From contig CAJNAR010000184.1 of NCBI GenBank assembly GCA_905220665.1, positions 95,425-159,424 on the forward strand: 64,000 bases of DNA, written 5' to 3'. Shown one piece after another: positions 23,985-35,447 of the stretch (within the stretch, counting starts at the first letter, position 1; every line of letters begins with the position of its first letter). This DNA comes from Albugo candida (lineage: Eukaryota; Oomycota; Peronosporomycetes; Albuginales; Albuginaceae). A program made the position numbers and the translations under genes. The notes below the pieces were generated by a model. It saw nothing but the letters and a program-made list of their open reading frames with translations. It ran no database searches and was not told where the DNA came from.

Positions 23985-24052
23985 ATGAAATGTAACCTAA
24001 TAGTAGAAGCAGAATTGTGGAAAGTCCCGTGACCCAGTTAGCCTATATTATT

Positions 24053-27000
24053 TTAGTCAGTTGAATCGATGCTCCCCAATAGCCGTTGTCGTGTGTACTC
24101 CCATAGCAAAATTGCCCCACTTACATGTACGTTCAACGATCGCACTAATCCAAACTGAGGGATTTCAACGCAGACATCCACGAGTCGAAGTATTTCCACT
24201 GGGATGCCGGCACCCTCGCTTCCCAAAATAATAACAACGTTATCAGGGAACCTAAACTCAGAACAGCATTGACTACGAGATGTCTGCTCCAAGGCGATAA
24301 TCTGATATTTGTCGACCTCTTTCCACTGACGAATTGCGTGAATGAGTGCTTCTCCACATGGAATTTCTTCCATTCTGATCCATTTATGAGCGCTACTGCT
24401 CATGGACGCAAACGTAGCATCGTTGTTTAGAACGCGGAGATTAGATACGACAAGTTTTTCGGCACCAAATATCTCGCACGTACGTGCAAGTCCAGCTAAA
24501 TTTGTAACTTTCTCGATGAGCGAAGCACACATAATGACACGATTGCCCTTTGGATAGCAGGAGTTCCCTGACATGGCAAATGACGGAAGGTGCTGAGAAT
24601 CATTTACGCTAGTTACTGGAAGCGGAGGGTCAATTGTGAAAGTTTTACAGCGGCTGCTGACATCTATCTTTCGCTGAACGACTGATATACTCGCATCTAC
24701 TGGGATGCTTTTCAGACTTGGTGCTTCGTGATTGTTGCGCTGGTTTAGATTGTCCAGGTCTTGTTTTATGCAATTTAATGCAGCAGGGTTTTCATGAAAA
24801 GATGAGTGCGTGTACTCGAGTTGAAACTGCGTGTATGTATGCTTGAGCGATTCTCTGATTTGGAATGTCCATGAGAATTGGTCCTCCTTCGGAAGTATAT
24901 CATTCGATTCCACATGCCAATATGTAGATTCCAATAGACCCTGCACGGAGCATCTGTGTCCGGGTTGTATATTTGCAATCTGGAGGCTTTGGCGCCTAGA
25001 CATTCTCATACATTCCTTATTTTCACTCAGAAATCGACATGTTTCTGTCAGAAAGCGCCATTCCAAAGGATGCATGCCACTCTTTCTCTGTTCGTTCTCA
25101 TTGAGCGCAATGTAATGCGGTAAAAGTGTCCGTAAGAAGTACTGCGCAATTACGCGGACGTGACCATGAGACGCGTTCAGCCAGCAGAGAAATCCAGAAA
25201 TTAATGTTTCGATTATCGGCATCGTCTGGATCGGATGTGGCGTAGATAAAGTCTCTGTGATGGTAAGAGTCTTCAGTGCCAGAACGGAATATTTTTCGAT
25301 GTGAATATGAACAAAGTGGCCAAGTATCAATAACAGTGAAGTCATTTGCTGTGGTGGCTGATTGAAATTGAATAAAAGCGGTAATATGTGCTTTTGTAAT
25401 GTATCGGGAAGAACTTGCAAGTCATTGGACCGCTCGAGTAGGCGCATTCCAAAGAGCTCATAATAGTGCCGGATAGCACTGAGTTTTGGTAGACAGAAGA
25501 TGGAATTGTAAAACAAATCCTCCACTTTTTGAAGCAATGAGAGACTGCTGATATGCCGAGTCAGCACGCAAAGCGCTTGCCAAGCTCGGACTTCATAACC
25601 AAAGACATGACTATGGATCATTTGCGGTTTTTGCCAATCCGGATCATTGACATAATGCTGAAGTAGCATCAAAATTAGGCTATCCGTAATCTTGGGTGTC
25701 TCAGAAAGTTGTTCGAGCCATGTGAGTACGCGAAGTCGAACAAATTGATCGTGCGTCGGAGACTTGATTCCACTGATGTTCTTGGTAGAGCGGTTGATTT
25801 CTTTTGGTTCCCGATATAGTAAAAACTTGAGTATCATTGGCACGAACGAGGAGGCAACATCCAGATCCTGTTGCCATATGCGACAAAGCCGCGTAGCGAG
25901 ATGGTAAATAACGTTTGGTCGATTGTTTTCTCCGTATTCGACTATAGTCGTGAACCACTTTGTAAACAGTTGCGGGTTGGCACAGTAAGATAAAGTATTT
26001 TCCAAAACGAAGAAAATAACAGCTTGAGTGAGCGCATCCGTCCTAGTTGAACAGTCCATGTATGTGTTCCAGACACTATTAATTATCGAGTCCGATGCGT
26101 CATGATCAGGTTCATCCTTGATGTAGCACGTGGAACAACATGTCAGTGTTTCTGTTATATGGAGAAGCGTTTCCGGTTGGGAGCCCATAGTTTCAAATGC
26201 TTCGACACAAGCCTTTGTAACCTGATGCTTCAGCTGGGTTGGAAGGTAGGGGCTACTTGTGACTATTGTATGTATTACCTGCCAGCGAGCAACTGTGAAA
26301 GCTGCCAAGGCTTTATTATAGCTCTTAAATGGTGTCATTTCCGCATCATTGGGTCCATTGTTCCCGCCGCTTGGTTCCATATGAATGTGACACAGACTTT
26401 GTAAAAATGGATGTGATGCATGGAAGAGAGGTATCATTTCAGCAACGTGCGGTTGCATCTTGCTCATTGTTGCAAGAAACTCCATGGCGATTGTCTGTAG
26501 CTCATAAATTTGCACCGTTTCTGACACACGCAGTTGAGTTCTAGGTGCAACCACCAAGACACTAAAACGCAAAGTCAGATTAGAGAGAAGACAAAATTCC
26601 ACCAAGGATCCTCTAGCTTCCATCAGATGGATGGCCACCTGCGTTCCTACTCTCACCACATTATTCAGCCAATGGGTACTACAGTATTCATCAACCCAAA
26701 GTTTGCGAGATATGCCACATACGTGGTCCAACCACGCTTCAGCTAGTTCCATGGCGGTGCTGAATAACCATTCACATCCGCTGAATCGATCATCAATCTT
26801 TTGGTTGATTTGTTGATATATTCCAATTGGATCCACTGAAATTCTCAATGAAGTGTGGCATTGATCATGCACTTGATATTGTAATACTTCTTGCACTTCG
26901 TTTTCCCACGCTGCCAACAAGCTAAAATACAAACGGTGATCGTCGCTGTCTAATTTAGAAAGGTGTTGCCGTCTTCGAAAAAGAGGTTTATCAAGTTTGA

Positions 27001-29137
27001 AGATTGCTTTATTCGTCTCATCGTGGTATTTTGTGGCCGTGAAAAGCATGAGCCGAGCAAGTTGCTTTGGCAAAAAGCCTCCCTCGGGATGGTCACTGTG
27101 TACGAAGTCCTCGATAGCCTTTATGATAGCTTCCGTAAACCATTCTGCGTTCTCTTTGTTCAAATGCAACCAGTCATATAGGTGCAGATAGCACGCACCA
27201 TGCTGCTCATCGCCGGTACCTATAAGATCAATCATGGGGAACAAAACAAGAATTTTGGAAAGATGCAATAGAGCGTGCTCATCGGGCGGCTGTGTTAGTC
27301 CCTCAGTCATAGCTGCTTGAACCGCGAGAAGAGACTGATGCTGAACGTCCACTGAATAAGACGGTAAAATATAAATTTCTAGCATGAAGCGTAGGGTATC
27401 GAGCGCCTTTGTGTCCAATAGCTCTGACGAGATTGCTTGATGGTCGTGGTACTTCATCACGATTTGCAAATCATTGCTTTGGAAGACCCGCAGCATCGCT
27501 AGTAAGGCGTCTTGTGAATGACGTTTGCGTGTGTCGGAGAAAATGGCTTCGTGTACATAAAACACATACTTTCGTAAGATGTTCGTATGCTTCTCTGATG
27601 AGATATTTTGCCAATAATAAGCTGACAACCATTTCGCTAGAAACTCCGTTATAGTCTCAAGCAAGTGTGTACTTTTAGATGAGTTGGTTTTGTACAAAAG
27701 GGGATCGTTAGTCGCTGGCAAAAAGGTTGTCATGACAAATAAGTGAAAATCAATATCAATAGCCAACATAGCTCTTGTGTTCTCCGGTGCTGTTTGTCCG
27801 CTTCGGATGTCTTGAATTACTATTTCCATAGCTTTTAAACATGTCTCCATGAAGCCGCCCAGCAGTTTTCGTCGTAGTATTGGATTCTTGTGATCAAATA
27901 TCTGACTGAACAAACTTTGGAGCCATTTGAAAGAAAGTGGTACTGGCCAGAATTGTCCAGATGTTATTTCTAGCTTTTCTGTTTGCAGACAACAATATAA
28001 GAGTTCCTGAATCTGAGGCCACACCTGTTCAACAAGATGCTGTTCCTGCTGGAATTGGATCACCTGAGACGCTGCTAAAAAGACACTCCATTTCTTCAGT
28101 AGTTTATCAGGTGGTTTATTAAAAGAATCAACAGATAGAACCCCAGAGTAGCTAGCAAATGCAATCTGAAGTACACCGAGGCTGTATTTTTGCGTAAGAC
28201 TTTCAGAAGACCTCATTCCATAACAAATGAGATTTTGTATCTTTTCATTACTCATCAAGATTGGTTGGTGCGAAATCACGTTCCATACAAAATTCAGAAG
28301 CATTCGGGAATAAGCACTCGACTCATTCATCAATTCAGTGGAAGCCTGAGAATATTCGTATCGATTCAGCATTGAATGAAAAAAATCAAGCACAGCATTT
28401 ACTTCTTCCTTGTTTCCTTGTAGCCACTTTTCAAAGATGCAAGTGATCATCGAGTGTAGAAATCCTTCATTCAAAGGAAGACTTTGTGCTGCCGACGATG
28501 CAAGATCTAAAATGCAATGTCTAACTTGCACTACTAGAGTCTCATTATGAGATTTAGCATCGAGAAATTGATACAATTGCAGTAAAACTTTGCAAAAGAG
28601 TTGATCTTGTATGTTGTTGTGGTCACGCACTTGCTGAATGTAGTGGCTTGCCTGGTCGATCATCCTGTCTATGCTCATCCTAACAAGTGATTGGTCAAGG
28701 CTGGCATAAGCGAGTACTTTTTCAAGTATATTGAGTAGGATCAAATGATATTTTTGATAGCCTTGAATTTGTAGCATCGATGTGCAAATAAACGGAAGGA
28801 GCAGAATTATCCACTTTGATTGTTCTGTAGGATTTACCGCAATGATTAAGTCGCGCTCTTGTTCGATTGCCTGATGGACGCACTCCTCAAGTACGCTCAA
28901 GTGTATCAATAGTTGTTGATCGTTTAGGCCAGATCCTGCCTGATTGTTATCGAGCAATATAGAATCGAATGTTTGTAGGTATGTGTGTATATCGGATATG
29001 GAAAATATAGAGACTGAACCGATAGCTATGTATCGATATTGATTGATCAGCTTATCGAGATCATCGTCCTTTGATAACGGTGTGCGGTGCTGAAGCCGGC
29101 AGTACAAGTGATCGAGATGACGTGCAATACCAGTCAT
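24053..29137 (-). CDS. TARBP1: TARBP1/TRM3-like tRNA 2'-O-methyltransferase (SPOUT)
   Basis: A single-exon frame of 1,694 residues with ATG at 29137. Yeast Trm3 and human TARBP1 (about 1,620 residues) methylate the ribose of G18 in the D-loop of tRNAs. The first ~1,500 residues are an alpha-helical repeat-like region without catalytic motifs, as in the family. The SpoU/SPOUT catalytic domain is at the C-terminus (about 1532-1694): motif 1 NLAGLARTCEIFGAEKL (Asn1546, Arg1552), motif 2 VVIILGSEGAGIP (1634-1646) and motif 3 VRSLNVHVSGAILLWEYTRQ (Ser1667, Asn1669). All the expected AdoMet-binding knot residues are intact. It converges with the small tentative gene on its left. Frames on the opposite strand are shadows. 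Confidence 0.93.
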   Translation of the reverse strand: MTGIARHLDHLYCRLQHRTPLSKDDDLDKLINQYRYIAIGSVSIFSISDIHTYLQTFDSILLDNNQAGSGLNDQQLLIHLSVLEECVHQAIEQERDLIIAVNPTEQSKWIILLLPFICTSMLQIQGYQKYHLILLNILEKVLAYASLDQSLVRMSIDRMIDQASHYIQQVRDHNNIQDQLFCKVLLQLYQFLDAKSHNETLVVQVRHCILDLASSAAQSLPLNEGFLHSMITCIFEKWLQGNKEEVNAVLDFFHSMLNRYEYSQASTELMNESSAYSRMLLNFVWNVISHQPILMSNEKIQNLICYGMRSSESLTQKYSLGVLQIAFASYSGVLSVDSFNKPPDKLLKKWSVFLAASQVIQFQQEQHLVEQVWPQIQELLYCCLQTEKLEITSGQFWPVPLSFKWLQSLFSQIFDHKNPILRRKLLGGFMETCLKAMEIVIQDIRSGQTAPENTRAMLAIDIDFHLFVMTTFLPATNDPLLYKTNSSKSTHLLETITEFLAKWLSAYYWQNISSEKHTNILRKYVFYVHEAIFSDTRKRHSQDALLAMLRVFQSNDLQIVMKYHDHQAISSELLDTKALDTLRFMLEIYILPSYSVDVQHQSLLAVQAAMTEGLTQPPDEHALLHLSKILVLFPMIDLIGTGDEQHGACYLHLYDWLHLNKENAEWFTEAIIKAIEDFVHSDHPEGGFLPKQLARLMLFTATKYHDETNKAIFKLDKPLFRRRQHLSKLDSDDHRLYFSLLAAWENEVQEVLQYQVHDQCHTSLRISVDPIGIYQQINQKIDDRFSGCEWLFSTAMELAEAWLDHVCGISRKLWVDEYCSTHWLNNVVRVGTQVAIHLMEARGSLVEFCLLSNLTLRFSVLVVAPRTQLRVSETVQIYELQTIAMEFLATMSKMQPHVAEMIPLFHASHPFLQSLCHIHMEPSGGNNGPNDAEMTPFKSYNKALAAFTVARWQVIHTIVTSSPYLPTQLKHQVTKACVEAFETMGSQPETLLHITETLTCCSTCYIKDEPDHDASDSIINSVWNTYMDCSTRTDALTQAVIFFVLENTLSYCANPQLFTKWFTTIVEYGENNRPNVIYHLATRLCRIWQQDLDVASSFVPMILKFLLYREPKEINRSTKNISGIKSPTHDQFVRLRVLTWLEQLSETPKITDSLILMLLQHYVNDPDWQKPQMIHSHVFGYEVRAWQALCVLTRHISSLSLLQKVEDLFYNSIFCLPKLSAIRHYYELFGMRLLERSNDLQVLPDTLQKHILPLLFNFNQPPQQMTSLLLILGHFVHIHIEKYSVLALKTLTITETLSTPHPIQTMPIIETLISGFLCWLNASHGHVRVIAQYFLRTLLPHYIALNENEQRKSGMHPLEWRFLTETCRFLSENKECMRMSRRQSLQIANIQPGHRCSVQGLLESTYWHVESNDILPKEDQFSWTFQIRESLKHTYTQFQLEYTHSSFHENPAALNCIKQDLDNLNQRNNHEAPSLKSIPVDASISVVQRKIDVSSRCKTFTIDPPLPVTSVNDSQHLPSFAMSGNSCYPKGNRVIMCASLIEKVTNLAGLARTCEIFGAEKLVVSNLRVLNNDATFASMSSSAHKWIRMEEIPCGEALIHAIRQWKEVDKYQIIALEQTSRSQCCSEFRFPDNVVIILGSEGAGIPVEILRLVDVCVEIPQFGLVRSLNVHVSGAILLWEYTRQRLLGSIDSTD

Positions 29138-29280
29138 TGTGCCAAATGCTATTGCTGTGATTGGATTATCAAATGATACAGGACCTGTTATTGGGCATCA
29201 ATTTATCAGCATCAACTCCATGAGAAAATAAAGATATGCAGCCCGGTGGTTCATAAGCTTAAATACGTGACTGCGTCATC

Positions 29281-29504
29281 TGACAAGCCCTTGGCTAGCA
29301 GAGGGGCTATCGGCTCCGCAAGTCTTGCTAGATAGGCTTGTGGAGAGAATGGTAAAAATGAGAATAATATTGAAAGGTAGTAAGATCTAACGTGCTTAAA
29401 CTAACGGCTTCATATAACCTCCAACTGCCCTGTCCACAGATGTCGTTGCCTTAACTGTCCATCCATCAGATAACCCATGCATCTTATCATTATGCGGCAT
29501 GTCA
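29281..29504 (-). repeat. 3' LTR of the gypsy element
   Basis: 224 bases from TGACAAGCCCTTGGC to GGCATGTCA. It aligns along its length with the LTR at 33527-33735, with scattered substitutions and small indels. Confidence 0.85.
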
Positions 29505-29897
29505 TACTCCCTCCATGAAGCCACGAAGCACGGGGCTTTAGCACGGAAAGATGCGGCGAAAACTGACTTGATCAGTCGATACGCCCTTGTCGATCGTCGC
29601 CGTCTTATTTGTGTGGACTGTCTGGATAGCAAAAGGTCCATTGGAAGCTGCACGGGTTTTGGCTCGAAATGTTCAGGAACACGGAGCATAACGTGATCAC
29701 CGGGTTTGTAAAAGTGTCCCGACCGATTGCTATTCCCACGATCGTTGTCGAAGATTATCGTTTCGAAGCAACATTTGGAGAGATAGCTCCACTTGCCTGG
29801 TATAGCTGCCGGGTCATCATGTCTTGTCCAAATAATACTTGACCTGGCGATGCATTTAAAATGCTATGGAACTGGCATGAACAGCAAATGCAGCATA

Positions 29898-30661
29898 CTA
29901 AATAGCCATTTTCCAGTCGACACCTGCTACGAGGGTGTCGACTGAGTGATTCCTTTCACATATAGAGTTCGCTTGGGGGTTCTTCGATGTGATCGGCTTA
30001 GCTTTGATGCAATAACGGATCAGAAGTTCCTGAAATTCGGCACCTGTAAACACTGTCCCTAGATCAAGAGGGTATCGACACAACCATTCCCGATCAAAGC
30101 TCTCGGCAGTGGTGAGCGCCAGCTTGTTTTTTTGGAACACCAACTTCAAGCCACCGTGTAGCCTGATCAATCATGGTGATCCCGTCGCTTCCGTCTTCAT
30201 AGGGCCCAATTAGATCGACATGGACCACATCAAATGGATTCACGCTCTTTATAGTTTTGGGTGGTAAAATGCCATAATCTTATTTTCCACCATGAACTTG
30301 GCACGCTTGCAAACCAAACGCGTCTTGAGTAATTGCGCAATTGAAGATTCCATGATTGGCCAGTACAGGATCAGGCGCATGGTCGTAGAGTCTCTCAATG
30401 ACTGGATGCCCAAGATTCTCATGGTACCAGTGCACTAAGTCATCGCGGAGCGTGAGTCGGACAATTACACGATCCTGATAGGTTACCAAGGTCCACCCAA
30501 ATAAAAGGTAATAGCTGATAGTCGGGGTTATTGGAGCCCGAAAGACATGAAGACTTAAGACATTGGGTCTTCGTCTTGATGTTGCCGAAGTACCGGACCA
30601 TGCATGACACAGTGAGGCTCTTCCTCGATTGAGCAGATCTCATCCATAAGCGGCACATCAT
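29898..30661 (-). pseudogene. gypsy integrase remnant
   Basis: The zinc-binding N-terminal part (WYHENLGHPVIERLYD, 30489-30280) is followed after breaks by core sequence with GTVFTGAEFQELL and ITSKNPQANSICER (30170-29898), the second catalytic block of the integrase core. Several stops interrupt it. Confidence 0.75.
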
Positions 30662-30739
30662 CTTCTTCCATGGTCTGGAACCGCGTTCGCGAGAAGGCGT
30701 CTACTTTAACATTTTCCCTCCCTTGATATAGTGCATCGT

Positions 30740-31217
30740 CAAGTTGTACTCGGAAAGAAGCAATTTCCAGCGCTTTACCCGCATGTTTGTTTCCGTGGGT
30801 TAAATAGGGTTTTTATGATCCGTATGGACCACAACCGGAAACTCGAGGAGCATTGTCCGGTACTCACGGAAAATCTCAGCAATCGATAGCAGCTCCAGTT
30901 CCATTTTTGTATAGTTTCGCTGGTGGTTGCTGAGTGCCCGAGAGTAACACGCTAAGATCTTGAGCTCTTGCATAATAATGCCCCAAACTTGTGCTCTACT
31001 TGCGTTCTGCATACACTCGGGATAGCTTATTGAAGTCGGGAAAGGAGAGAAGTACTTCCTCTGCAAATGCTTTTTGTATATCCCGTAACGCCGTAGTGTC
31101 CGTAGGAATCCACGTTAAGGGAATTTTTGTGCTTGCAAGACTTGGCGAGGCTGGCATAATGATGTCTTGTTTGGTCTTGTTTGACACCATGTCCCTATAG
31201 TGATTGATCATGCCCAT
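30740..31217 (-). pseudogene. gypsy RT connection/RNase H remnant
   Basis: The frame at 31217-30996 begins MGMINHYRDMV, the RT connection motif of gypsy elements. The overlapping frame at 31066-30800 holds the RNase H segment CYSRALSNHQRNYTKMELELL and VVVHTDHKNPI. A frameshift separates them. Confidence 0.75.
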
Positions 31218-31429
31218 AAATCCCCGATGGCTCTATTTTGTTTCGCGGGATCGCAATCTATTGTATCGCTTGAATCTTTTTTGATTGCGGCTTGATCTCT
31301 TCCGCGGTCAGCGTGTAGCCGAGATAATCTAATTCCGATCAAAGAATATGGCATCTCTTTTCGTTCAAGGTGACATCATATTTGTCCAGCTACTTAAACA
31401 CCACTCGAAGATGCTCGAGGTGGTAAAAT

Positions 31430-32120
31430 CCGTCGCTCGAAAACACCAAGAGATCATCTAGGTACACAACAACGAAGTCCAGATCACTAATAATCTTCTC
31501 CATGCATGCTTATGATCACCAGACGCGGTAGAAATTCCCATGGGAAGACGCTTGTATTGGTACTTTCCAAAAAGAAGGCAGATGGTAGTAAGCGGTCTGC
31601 TTTGCTTAGCCAACTGTATACAGTAGTAGCCCATGTTGGCATTCAAAGTCGTTAAGCACTTTGTTGTCGACAGACATAGCAGGATCTCGCGTATTCGGGG
31701 AACAAAATATGGACTGCGGAGTAGCCAGCGATAGAGTACTCTATAATCAATCACCTGGCGAAGAGAACCGTTAGTCTTTGTCAAGAAAAACGCCGCACAG
31801 GCCATTTCTCAATCATATATCTGTTTCAATACGTCGAGTTGTGTCCGACACTGGATCTCTACTCTTGCTGCGTTATCTTGGCTGCGGAAAATTAGATATG
31901 GCCTGACATGAACTGGTTTATACTCTGGTGATAGTGGTAAGATGTAATAATCAAACCTCATACGTCCCAGATGACGATCATACAAATGACGATTCTTCTC
32001 TAGCAGCTCCATGTAGCTCATGGTTAACTCGGCAGTCAGATGATTCAGCAACAATTCCTTTGGATCGACAGCCGAATCCGCAAGCTCTTTATATTCTTCT
32101 ACATATTCCGTGTCGAGCAT
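31430..32120 (-). pseudogene. gypsy reverse transcriptase remnant
   Basis: The N-terminal part ends at a TGA near 31808; the same frame then continues through FFLTKTNGSLRQVIDYR, NANMGYYCIQL and YQYKRLPMGIS. After a further frameshift the YLDD catalytic box is encoded at 31464-31453, followed by LLVFSS. Motif order and spacing fit Ty3/gypsy RT. Confidence 0.8.
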
Positions 32121-32538
32121 GTCTGACTTGGTACCATCAAATCACCTGTATTGATTTGAAGACAATGTTCGTCCCATTGAACTGTCTGATTACTAAAGTT
32201 GATCGTAATGCCAAGTGCACGAAGAAAATCTCTACCAATGACCATAGCATCCTTGCTGTCTTCAATCACTTGAAAGCGGTGCATTATAACTGAATCAGTC
32301 TTTACCTTCAGCGAAACCGGGCGACGATGATCCAACTACTCTTCACAATGTGGCCCATGGTTTCAAACACCGTCGTTACTTGCGGGACCACTTTGTATCC
32401 ATGTTTGGTACTTGCAAGCACAAATGACTTGTTGACGATACTTCCTGAAGCACCAGTGCCCAACAGAGCTGCGAAAGTTTCTTTGTCATGACGAATTTGC
32501 GCGGTAGTGCGCAACGGAGCTGTTGGGACAATAGGCAT
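32099..32538 (-). pseudogene. gypsy aspartic protease remnant with altered active site
   Basis: The active-site region reads ALLGTGASGSIVNKSF where families have DTGAS, so the catalytic aspartate is glycine. A second, frameshifted part (32335-32099) carries the conserved C-terminal protease segment VIGRDFLRALGI. It could not process a polyprotein as it stands. Confidence 0.7.
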
Positions 32539-32679
32539 TTTCCGGACTACTAGACCAATGAGCTTGCACTAGTTTCCACTGCTCATATCGTCCTCCTTAA
32601 ATACAGTCAGGTACGTCTCTTGATCACTTTCGACTTCCAGCTACTTGTGCTCCTCAGTTTTTTCTTCTTGAGAGCGAAG

Positions 32680-33474
32680 CAATGAATTGTATTGTGCGAT
32701 CTTGTTTTGTGATGAGAGAACCCCTTTTCGCCATCATCCGGCCTTGGATTTGGTCTTGTTACTTCCTTCTTTCTCTTCTACTGTTGTCCACTCTTGTGAA
32801 CACTGCTGTCTTCGCTGCGACCGTATGTATCCTCGCGGCCTCGGTAAGGTCCACGCTCTTCTCGTGCATCGGGGAACTTGTGCAGTCACTGTTTTTTGCA
32901 AGAAATAAAGTATCATTTCATTGAATGTATCGTGTGCTATACCCGCAGCTGCAAGTTTGTCTTGCCGTGCCATCGACATCCCACGCTTGAAGTATCGGCG
33001 CATCTGCACATCTGAAATTGCCTCGGTATTTTTCAGGGAGCTCGGCAAAAACACGAACATTCTCGCGCAGACACTTGGAGAACATGAGCATACTTCCATC
33101 CCGTCACTTGATCATGTTTCATAGCTCGTGGTCCATATTTTCGCAGAACCCGTCTGGCCCAGAAAGCCGTCCCTCGGCTGTATTGAAATGGTCAAATGAC
33201 CATTTTCAGATCTCGCTTGGGCCATCAGCAGGTGCACATCATGAGCAGGGCCCCCCTCAATAAGCGCAATCAAGTTGAGGCTCTTCTGTTCTTCGTTCCA
33301 GCACTTCTTCTTGAAGAGGACCTGGAATTCGCAACTCCACCTCAGAAAGCTGCGCGGACTGTCACCCTTGAATTTTCGCATCTTAACTTGTAGTCTATCC
33401 GCTAGGATGCAATCTTTAGCTGGTGAAACAATCACCGTATAAGTGACGAAGTTTTCATCGTCGTGTCGACCCAT
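32680..33474 (-). pseudogene. gypsy gag remnant
   Basis: Starts with ATG at 33474, just inside the 5' LTR. The first frame contains SPRSFLRWSCEFQVLFKKKC and a capsid-like helical composition. It is broken near 33110, and a second frame (33099-32734) continues with gag-like FNEMILYFLQ and a basic Arg/Gln-rich tail. A clean CCHC zinc knuckle was not found. Confidence 0.55.
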
Positions 33475-33526
33475 GCTGGATGGGTCTTGATTCTCTTCTG
33501 TCCGATTCGGATTGGATTATTCAAAA

Positions 33527-33735
33527 TGACAAGCCTTTGGCTAGCAGAGGGATCATCGGCTTCGCAAGCTTGTGAAGAGAATAATAAAAGTGAGAATAAT
33601 ATTAGAAGGTAGTAAAGCCTAACGTTCTTGAACTAACGGCTTTATACAGCCTCCAACTATCATTTTCACAGCTGTCGTTACCTTAACTGTCCATCCATCA
33701 GATACCTCATGCATCATGTCATGTGCAGCATGTCA
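33527..33735 (-). repeat. 5' LTR of the gypsy element
   Basis: 209 bases from TGACAAGCCTTTGGC to AGCATGTCA, the partner of the left LTR. It is shorter by about 15 bases because of internal deletions. No standard tRNA primer-binding site is obvious just inside it. Confidence 0.85.
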
Positions 33736-33739
33736 CATC

Positions 33740-34078
33740 CGTAAGTACTATCCGAATTTGCGTTCCACTTTTTCATAGTAGCCCGAAACTACCATTTGAG
33801 ATGAGGCATAGGATCTGATAATTGTGTGGCTTTCGTAATGAGAGAAAAAAGCACGTAATCTTGGTGTCGCTACGATCTTTCCTGTTCGGTATGTGTGCGA
33901 TGTCATCGACCCGAACGAGCAACTTGGTCATTGGACGCCTATCATAGCCACAGAGAAGGTGCTCAACGTACTGCACATATATAGAGCAAGTAAGCTACAA
34001 AGGGTACGCCCCAGCTCAGTAGAGTATAACTAAATTAGACTAACTGAATCTACTAGTTGCCTGGGCTATCTTAAATAA
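33740..34078. other. Short unassigned stretch between transposons
   Basis: It lies between the gypsy element and the first TAAATTTA target copy. No gene or repeat was recognised. Confidence 0.4.
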
Positions 34079-34086
34079 TAAATTTA

Positions 34087-35447
34087 GGGAGTCGGTATAC
34101 CCACGACCCCTGTTTTCAATGGGAACCGGCATCGCCACACCCCCTAATTTTCAAACTCGCTATGCAATATATACATTGCTATTAATAACTACGCTATCGT
34201 GAGTACTCTATCCTCACTATGCCACTTGCTCCACCCCCCAAATCCACATATGAGACCTATGAGAAAGCAGAAGACAGGTAGTACAAACCTGGTGTGGCGG
34301 TACCGGTTCCCACTTGATTAAGGGGTATGGTGATACCGGTTCCCATTCAATTTAAGGTGTGTGGCTATATTCACTCCTTTGCAAGTCACGTGACACATTA
34401 TTATACATTCAAAATATAGGCCAGTGGTGTTTCCGCCTTCATTTGCTTCAATATGCTGCACATACTCACTCTCTCGAAGATCATCAAAAAGAGGTTTAGC
34501 GGAGCTCTCCCCGCGAGTTGGTTGCTTCGAAAGTTGATCGTGCGCTGTACAAAGTGCGCAGGTTTGCGAAGGTGTTCTTTTCGGTCATCCCTTGCGTTGA
34601 CAAGATTGCAGTCGATTTGATTCCCGCATTCGTCATTTTCTTCACTTCTTCTTCCTGTTCTTCGGTCAGCTTTCTATGGGTCGAAATGTCCGGAGGATGA
34701 AGAGAACGTCTGTGATTGTGCTCGCTGTGTATCATCTTCAACTTCTATTTCCCGTAATATTTTGAAATGTTTCGTAGAGAGGAGAAAAGGGCAGTCAATG
34801 AGCCGATATGTTGTCTGTCGCTTCCGTTCTGATACTTAAGACAGGTGCACGCCACCACGTTCACATTTCAAGTACGCATTTTTTCCGGTAATCGAACACT
34901 TGATAGTCACTGCATTTTCGTGGCCAAGGACCCATTTCTGTCTTTGGAAAGCAATATTTCACGGCTACCATATTGGACCTATTGAAGAGGGATCATGCCT
35001 GGAGCGTTCTTCGCGTCAGAGGATCAAAAAGGCCTGGCATTTGCTGCGCGTCAGCCGTTCTGTTATTGCGTGAATGGCAGCATCTTCCCATAACATTGTC
35101 GTTCGGCGGAAGCAAAGCCTCTGTCGAAGACAAGTATGTTGCATCCGTTGTACCTGAGAAAAAGAAGGTATGGGTGGCGTCAGCTACCATTTGCTTCCGT
35201 TCTAGCATGACTGTCTTGCTAGAATGAGCGCCCTCTTTACAGTACCATTCTGACGATGCATAGTCCAAGAGGTGGAAGGTAAGTCCCGGAGAGGGTAAAA
35301 GGTTATTTTTCAGAATTGAAAAGAGGAGAATAAGTCGGTCGCCTCTGTTGAATCTGAAGAGTAATCACGTAGACGTGACCAGAAGCTTTGGTCACGTGGT
35401 TTAAAAGGTAGTGAATCTAACCGAAAAGGGAGTGAGTATCAATTCCT
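34087..35447. mobile_element. TIR element (MULE-like), composite left end
   Basis: Flanked by TAAATTTA on the left (34079-34086) and TAAATTCA on the right (35448-35455). The left part, 34087-34382, has its own inverted repeats around AATGGGAACCGG, and the inner left end near 34356 matches the element at 36589 (TATATTCACTCC, then CACGTGA). The right end is similar to that element's right end (AGTGAATCTAACCG, then AGGGAGTGA). It may be a small MITE fused to a larger one. It encodes a FAR1-like fragment on minus. Confidence 0.6.
34496..34920 (-). pseudogene. FAR1/MULE-type DNA-binding domain fragment
   Basis: The minus-strand frames read AYLKCERGGVH, TTYRLIDCPF and, in another frame, HNHRRSLHPPDISTHRKL then LTEEQEEEVKKM. 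This is the zinc-binding N-terminal region seen in FAR1-related MULE transposases (conserved C, C and HNH). One stop and one frameshift break it, and no catalytic DDE part follows inside this element. It is probably a fragment left from an autonomous parent. Confidence 0.65.

Larger units (their letters stand above)
29281..33735 (-). mobile_element. Decayed Ty3/gypsy LTR retrotransposon
   Basis: A 4.45-kb element read on the minus strand: 5' LTR at the right, then gag, protease, reverse transcriptase, RNase H, integrase and 3' LTR at the left. The order RT-RH-INT is diagnostic of Ty3/gypsy. LTRs start TGACAAGCC and end TGTCA. CATC flanks both outer ends (29277-29280 and 33736-33739), a probable target duplication. 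Frameshifts and stops break all genes, so it is inactive. Divergence between the two LTRs shows the insertion is not recent. Confidence 0.9.

Noticed and set aside
24831..28446. Multiple plus-strand frames of 60-100 codons
   Set aside because: They are antisense shadows of the long TARBP1-like gene.
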